Shown here: positions 57,849 through 64,000 of the stretch, in pieces | How positions within the stretch are numbered: position 1 is the first letter of the stretch | How the letters are laid out: every line of letters starts with the position of its first letter | Source of the DNA: Talinum fruticosum | Taxonomy: Eukaryota > Streptophyta > Magnoliopsida > Caryophyllales > Talinaceae | DNA: 64,000 bases | NCBI GenBank assembly: GCA_021018815.1 | Contig: JAITYX010000025.1 | Span: 3,692,501 to 3,756,500, forward strand | Direction: 5' to 3' | Notes under the pieces: generated by a model | What the model was told of the DNA's origin: nothing | Database searches by the model: none | The model's input: the letters and a program-made list of their open reading frames with translations, nothing else | Made by a program: the position numbers and the translations under genes

Positions 57849-60403
57849 AAACATGATCTAAACATTAGGCTAAAAGCCTTAAAACCTGCATAAAATCCAC
57901 AATAAAACTCAACGAGCCATATGCGTGGAGTACACAACTCAATGGTCACGCGCCAAAGTATATTTACAACCATAAAAACCAAGTTTCACACCAGTATATA
58001 AACCAAGTTACAATCTCGTCAAGATTCTCATTTTTTGTGCTCATGAACTTTTCGATTTTTGACCACGACATATATATATATAGCTAAGGCTCTGGTTAAG
58101 CAATTTAATTGTAGAAATCCCGATTATCGGGAAATGGCTCCATACGATTAATTCCTTTATGAGTACTACCAATAATCAATTAATGATTTAACGCGTCGTA
58201 GACAAGATAGTGAAACTCATTAATATTTCAACCTGTTAACATTTAAATATTTTGAAAAGTGTAGACGATGAACGTACTCGAGGGGTTGTTCGTTTTTCTT
58301 TAAATATCGCTTTACGTTCTTTTCTTCGAACATGTCGTTTCCGTCGCTTTTCGTTTTCGTAAAGTAATTTTATTCAACATTCTACATTCTAAACTTCTTT
58401 CCAATCCAAAACTTACTTTAAATAGTATCATGAGCCTTCTTTAGAATTGTTGCACACTTAATTATTCACATCTCTTTATAATACAAGCACCTACCGACTT
58501 ATCTTCCGCTCCTTAGCAACTTACGTCAACAAAATCTTCAATAAGTTCAACAAACCCTTAATTTCATAGCCACTTACATTCTCCTTCATATCTCATTCCC
58601 AAAGTTAACATAACCCCTAATTTTTCAGTTAATTCATACCAATGAGTACTCCTCCATACTCCATCAAAGTTTCACATTTCAAATTCGTTCACTCTTGCTT
58701 GACTAAACCAATATTCAATCACATTAATTTGCTCAAGTTTAGCATATATATACACATAAATTCAATCTTCCATCAATCTCTAATTACACAGCTCTTGAAG
58801 GCAACTCACCACATTATATATATATGCTCTTATTTCAATCATCCTAAATATCTTTCTTCCACAACCAAATAACTCATTCATACTCATATAGAAGTTGAAC
58901 AAGGAAATTTATAATTATAACTAAACCCAAATTAATTTCCAATTCCATATCAACATATAATAAATCCTAAATCCAATTTTTTTTAATTTCTCCCAATATT
59001 CTTCCAATTCCACCATAAATTAATTCAATCCTCACATTTACTCGCCTAACTATTCAATTACAACATAAATTTAAGATAGAATTTACTTAGAATTGAGGAT
59101 TAGAGATATACCTCAAAATGGGTTAGAGGTGGAAATGGGTGGTAGTGGTTCGTTGGTGGAGATTCGATGTCCGGGCGGCGATGACGGACGTTGGTCGGCG
59201 GCGTCGGCGCCGGTCGACGACCGGGGACGACGGCCAGGGTGGCACGACCGAGCAGCAGCAGCGAGGGCGGCTTTGCCGCTGGCGCGAGACAGGGAGGAAA
59301 GAGAAGAAAAACTTCGTGCGGGAGCAGGGCAGCCAGTGTACACCGGCCGTGGCTTGCTGCGGCGGAAGAAGTCGGCGATCGATGGCCGGTGGCGCAGTAG
59401 CGGCCGGCGAGGCTCGTCACCGGTGGCAGCAATGGCGGGGAGGGGAAGGTGAGGAAGGAGAGATGAGAGGAAGAATGAAGCGGAGATGTTAGGCTTCCCC
59501 TTCACCGACTTATTATCCCCGATAATTCTAGCACCCTCCTCCCTCTTTTTTTTTTTTTTCTTTTGTATATCTTAATATTTCTTATATTTTTACTGTTTCT
59601 ATTACCACATGGTTAAATGTATAACTATACGTTTGGCTAAATTATATTTGCTATCATAATTAAAATACTATATATATTTTATTTTATTTTATTTTATTTT
59701 TGCTTGTCATTTTAATTTGTTCGGGTTTGGAATAAATTTTTCATTATCCAAAGATATATACATTCTGTTGTTATTCATGATTATCAAATTTGTTCGCATC
59801 TTTTATTTCAATTTCATATTGTGTGCATCTAACTCGCTCTTAAATAATATTAAGACGATAAAATGCAAATTTAAAATAACTAATTACGATTAAGTTTCGG
59901 GGTGTTACATTTATGAGGTAACTTTTCGGGGTGGCCTATGTTTGTCACACGAGAAGCATGAAACAACAGACTTATAGTTTCAGAGGATTTCATGTGTCGC
60001 CATCTTTGTACTAAAGGAAACTTCGTAATAGGAACTCAAATGAGTTTTCCGACAACAAAATTCGTTGCAGAAACTAGCTTTGAATATTAGAGATTCTTTT
60101 CTTTTCTTCTCGTGGATGTAATCTTTCTACTTCTAAAATCCGCCTGTTTTGTAGCCCGATCGTGTATTATTTGGCTGATCATATTTGACATTTGCTTTTC
60201 ATTAATGGAATCTACTTCATGTGCCAAACAAGAACATAGCAACGCAATTATGCAACATTTTTTCTAAGTGGAGGTAGTCTCGACTAAGAAAGATTCTTAG
60301 CAATTAGCACAATCAACTTGTTCTTAATATATGCATAATCACCTAATTTGAAATTAGTATTCGGAAGTCACAGCGAAGCAACGACTCACCAAATTCAACA
60401 AAT

Positions 60404-60475
60404 AGCCTATGTGGGATTCAAACCCATATCTCCATGTACAATTACATGTTGCTCTACCTTTTGAGCTAATAGGCC
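60404..60475 (-). other. tRNA-Ile-like sequence, element C right
   Basis: Acceptor GGCCTAT/ATAGGCT has one G-T pair; D arm GCTC/GAGC with the loop one base longer; anticodon arm CATGT/ACATG with loop AATTGT; T arm ATGGG/CCCAC. Against the left copy (GTGT/ACAC), the anticodon stem carries a paired G-C to A-T change. Confidence 0.65.
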
Positions 60476-60866
60476 GGCAAAAAAGGACTAAAACACAAAC
60501 AGAACATAAACAGAGAAACACAAATGGCTTGATAGAACAGAGGGCAAGAAACAACAGTTGAAAGTAGCATAGCTGAAAGAGTTAACAAGCCCAGCTCCTA
60601 AGGCAATTGAAAGAATACAAGGAAATTAGCATTAGACGTTAACAAGTATTGCTTTAGCAATATGTAGAAAGATACAATGTTCACACTCTTGAGCCAATTA
60701 ATACAGGCATGAAGACATATCACATACCCTAGCCATTGGTATTTAAGCAATGGCTATAGATACCACAATTTAAGATCACTTCACTATTATACCACAAGAT
60801 CTAGATTAGTTCTACGCACATTAACTTCCATAAGCAATCTGCTCTTTTTTGTTTTTGAAGTAAAAG

Positions 60867-61020
60867 CTAGCGTAAGCCTTCATTCAACCAATAAATTAAG
60901 TTTTTCAGCATAGATAGCAAGATCTCGGGGCAATTCCCGGACCAAGTTCTACTACTTCTCTCAACTAAAGCATGCTTGGCTAGCACATGGGCAACCTTAT
61001 TACAACTTCTATTTGCAAAT
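60867..61020 (-). pseudogene. LINE fragment in element C (RNase H C-terminus)
   Basis: The reverse strand is open to a stop at 60867 and reads NRSCNKVAHVLAKHALVERS, then CPEILLSMLKNLIYWLNEGL. The N-x-x-AH-x-LAK-A pattern is the end of the RNase H domain of plant LINEs. A T-rich run follows in the - strand complement direction, fitting a 3' end. Confidence 0.65.
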
Positions 61021-62023
61021 AAAAAGAAACAGACTCAAAAATAGAATAAGCAATCTACTATGAATAACTTCCAATTTACTTGTTTATGCTCCCCTCCCCC
61101 TCTCCTATGTCTCAATGGCAACAGGCCATCCTCACATATAATATTTCTAAAATATTCAAATAGACACAATTCATCACTAGTTTAGTGAGCTTGAAATCCA
61201 CAAAAATCATCATAAGTTTCATAATCCACAAAATCCAAAATCCACAAGATGAGCAAATTAATCACCAACTTCAAATGTCAATATATAAAAAAGCAATTAA
61301 AAGCATTTTAATCCACAAAATTAAGAGAAAATAGAAACAAGATGAGCAAGAAAACGTACTCGTAAAACATCTCCGAAGTGGCTTGATTCCGTTGTCTATT
61401 TCTCGGTGGCGGTAGGCTGCTGGGGGAGAGTGGGTGTGGCTAGAGATAAAGAGAGAGAGTGGGGGGGATCGAGAGAGAGACACAAAGAAGGGATTCGAGA
61501 GACAGAGGAATTGCAAACCTAGATTTAATTGAAACTCTTACTTGCGATTTCCGATGGGGTCGTCCTCCTCAACGAGGGAGGAGAGAGAGATAGACAAGGC
61601 AGGACGGAGGGTGGCCAAGAATGGGCTGGTGAGGTTGGCTTCCAGGCAGCCGGCGAGTTCGAGAGAGGGTAGCCACCGAGTAGAGAGGACGAATGAGCGA
61701 GCACAAACTAGCGAGCGCCGGGAGAGGAACGGAAGAGAGAGGGCTCGAGAACAAAGGCCGGCAGTGAGAGGAGGCCGGAAGGTAGATGCTAGCATCGGGG
61801 AGAGCTCCGACGAGAGAGGAGGAAAAACGTGAGAATGAGGGCTCAGCAAAAGCGTCGAGACCCTTCTTCTCCTTCTCCGATGAAAAAAAATATTTTTCCT
61901 TTTTTTTAAATTATAATTTTCCTTTTTAATCTCAACCTTTGATTGAAAGTTTAATGGTTTAGATTAAAAGTGCTCACCTAATGGGTGAGTTCCCCTAAAG
62001 GGGAGGGCTCACTTGAACCGTCC

Positions 62024-62025
<2 letters not shown>

Positions 62026-62075
<50 letters not shown>

Positions 62076-63183
62076 TAGTAGGGCACCACGCGCGATGCGC
62101 ACGACACATCATTATTAATTGTAAAAGTTAGTCTATAACAAATGTAAATATTGTGTTAAATTTAGTGTTGTGAAGTAAAATACACTTTGTATGATCAAAT
62201 TAAATTAGATATATATCAATATTGTTAAAAAAGAGATTTAACAATTGACATGTTGGTGTAGTGAGATGAAATTTATATTTTACATTGTTTAAAATTTGTT
62301 TAATATAGTGAATAAGAGAGTCTCATTGGTTTGAAGGTAGATTGTGTCCTTCATTATATTTTTTAAATCCATTTGTATTTTAACTTGATTCAACAAATAA
62401 TATTGTATGTGATTCAGGTTTATTAAAGATTATGTTAAATAGTTTTACACTATTGTGCCGCTTTATTTTGGAAAAAAAAATGTAAGCTAACTTTATGGGT
62501 CCTATGCATTATAAATCTCTTTGGTTCTTTCAAAAAGAACAATCTCTACAGGATAAAGGTTTGTGAGATTAATGTTCAAAGTTAAGTGAAATCACTAATT
62601 ATAATTGAAAGTAGATTTTAATAAAGTAAGTTATATAAAAATGTCAAAAAACAAGAATAGTTGGCATCTAGTTCAAGATTTTTTAAAATTGAGTTATGAC
62701 AATTATCAACATTAGGTAGTAACTAATTACAAAGGAATAAATGTATAAATCAAGAAATATAACTATCATAATATAATATAAACTGAAAGCATAGAATATG
62801 TGGAAATTAGTCATAAATTAGAACTAATAAAAAGTATGCATGGTTAATAAAAGCAAAGTACCACTGTTAATGTTCATAACCAAAATTACAATTTTAAAGT
62901 AAGCAAACGAAATAAGATTACTTACATCTATATTTGGTAGTACTTCGAGTTTACTCGCACCAAGAAGGTAGGTCTTATTCCATCACATTTAAACCTTGAG
63001 GGAGAGCACCTATTGAAAATATACATTTTAGATATATAAGGCAAATATTTAATTTTGTAAAATTAATTAATTAGACAAATTCAAACTTACAGAGAAGACC
63101 CAATCCTTAAGCAACTCCAGAAATTAAAAGCCAACATTTCAATCTGAAATTGATATCTCGCTTCCTATAAACATAGGCAAACC
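62026..63183. other. (TA)n tract and AT-rich sequence
   Basis: (TA)n at 62026-62070 is followed by CACTAGTAGGGCACC and a short GC-rich palindrome GCGCGATGCGC (62090-62100), then about 1.1 kb of AT-rich sequence without a credible gene. Confidence 0.5.
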
Positions 63184-63850
63184 TTGATCGATGCACTCAG
63201 CAAGATCGAAGTTTCTCCCGACACCACATCGGAGGAAGTAGTAGGATTGGTTAATAGTGGGAATGGAAGTATTAATTTTGATCGGAAGGATCTCCTGGAA
63301 GGTGTTGCAAACAACAATGCCCTTTATTTAATTGTAACTTGTATCAACAAGTTTGTTCCCCTAACCTTGGTAGACAATGGATCAGCGAGTAAACGTATGT
63401 CCCCGGAGAACTCGCTAAGAGGTTAGGAATTAGGGAGCAACAACTCTCTAAGCGGATCGTTAATCTCCGAGCCTATGATAATTCTAGGAGAACAGTCTTC
63501 GGAATAGTGACCTTGCCAATCAATATAGGGCCAATAGAGAGGAATATCGAATTCTAAGTCTTGGATATCCTCGCCAATTTCAATCTACTTCTAGGACAGC
63601 CTTGGTTGCACGATCATCGAGTAGTGCTCTCTACATTGCATCGAAGGTCAAAATGATCATTAAAGGTCATGTCATAACTGTCAATGGGGATAGTCTTTGT
63701 GTTACTATTACTTACAAAGAGTCCGTAGTGGAGATCAAACACAATGCTAATGATGAAGAACTTTACTGATTTGAAACCGTTGTCTGCCTTAGAAAAGGAT
63801 GAGGTAGTCTTGCATGGTCAAAGTCTAAAATTTTTAGGCCCAACAGAGTA
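63184..63850 (+). pseudogene. Ty3-gypsy retropepsin fragment
   Basis: It reads GLVNSGNGSINFDRKDLLEG, then LTLVDNGSAS with the D-N-G active-site motif. In other frames follow LRAYDNSRRTVFGIVTLPIN, NFNLLLGQPWLHDHRVVLST and a tail EIKHNANDEELY...FETVVCLEKDE. This is the retropepsin-like region of plant gypsy polyproteins. Frame changes near 63393, 63425 and 63555 break it. The LTRs and the rest of pol are not in the window. Confidence 0.7.
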
Positions 63851-64000
63851 AAATTGAAATAGTAAAAATAGCGATAGCAGAGGTCGGAATGAAAGTTAGG
63901 TTTTTTCGGTGTAAGTCGGAGGTTCCTCGGCCTCCGGCTGGAGCCGGACGACCTCCTTATGGCCGGCGCCACCCCCGGTTTACGGTTCTTTGCTTCCGTT
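63851..64000. other. Window end, GC-rich, unassigned
   Basis: No domain was recognised. The GC-rich CCTCCGGCTGGAGCCGG palindrome-like segment near 63928-63950 looks like LTR or transposon sequence, but nothing more can be said. Confidence 0.3.

Larger units (their letters stand above)
53669..59909. mobile_element. Solo LTR X, with solo LTR Y nested inside
   Basis: The ends are TGTAACGCCCCC and CGGGGTGTTACA, flanked by the perfect duplication TTTAT (53664-53668, 59910-59914). Without the nested Y it is about 3.6 kb. No gag or pol is seen. A GC/GA-rich island occurs near the 3' side (59110-59480). Confidence 0.8.
51571..62025. mobile_element. (TA)n-targeting TIR element C, enlarged by nested solo LTRs
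   Basis: Left end GGGTTCAAGTGAGCCCTCCC at about 51576; right end in reverse GGTTCAAGTGAGCCCTCCCC. (TA)n lies outside both ends (51549-51570, 62026-62070). CT-rich 51720-52170 mirrors GA-rich 61440-61850. tRNA-like sequences are at 53273-53343 (+) and 60404-60475 (-). Removing the nested LTRs (53669-59909) leaves about 4.2 kb, similar to element B. Confidence 0.75.

Noticed and set aside
62072..62105. Helitron or other element end around CACTAGTAGGGCACC and GCGCGATGCGC
   Set aside because: A GC-rich palindrome alone is not enough; no partner end or target site feature was found.

Overview
The window is nuclear DNA of a flowering plant, probably not a grass. It is AT-rich, has GT-AG introns, and carries two plant housekeeping genes embedded in layered transposable elements. 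There are no bacterial-style operons and no CRISPR. All calls come from reading the sequence; no database search was run.

Left third (1-30057), a retrotransposon graveyard. Positions 1-12175 hold a decayed SIRE-type Ty1-copia element on the + strand: gag, protease, integrase, reverse transcriptase and RNase H, then a promoter-like segment and an extra env-position ORF, then a 3' LTR with an internal 0.74 kb tandem duplication. A solo LTR with a perfect 5 bp target duplication sits inside it (5055-7898). A second SIRE-type element lies on the - strand (12894-30057). Its 5' LTR is cut into three pieces by a 10.4 kb LTR element (16390-26826, duplication AGATT), which itself holds a 7.5 kb Athila-like Ty3-gypsy element (17228-24715), and by a 2.7 kb PIF/Harbinger-like DNA element (26944-29644, duplication TTA).

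Middle (31747-39520): two members (A and B) of what looks like an undescribed DNA transposon family, end to end in one (TA)n tract. A third member (C, 51571-62025) lies further right and is swollen by nested solo LTRs. Each has long degenerate terminal inverted repeats, CT/GA-rich subterminal zones, (TA)n flanks, and two tRNA-Ile-like sequences in mirror orientation. B also carries spliced-gene fragments of a 2-oxoglutarate oxygenase and a piece of a LINE; C carries another LINE piece.

Gene island (39623-50190): a five-exon eIF4E gene (+) and a GTE-type bromodomain gene (-), convergent with about 0.55 kb between stop codons. Element B ends about 140 bp before the eIF4E start codon. eIF4E introns hold a solo LTR and a 1.9 kb LTR element with a non-pol ORF. 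The bromodomain gene has a one-base frameshift in its C-terminal part.

Right end: a hAT-like element (50574-51498), element C, then AT-rich sequence and a decayed Ty3-gypsy retropepsin fragment (63184-63850).

The strongest candidate for something new is the tRNA-carrying (TA)n-targeting element family. Its six tRNA-like copies keep their stems through paired base changes.
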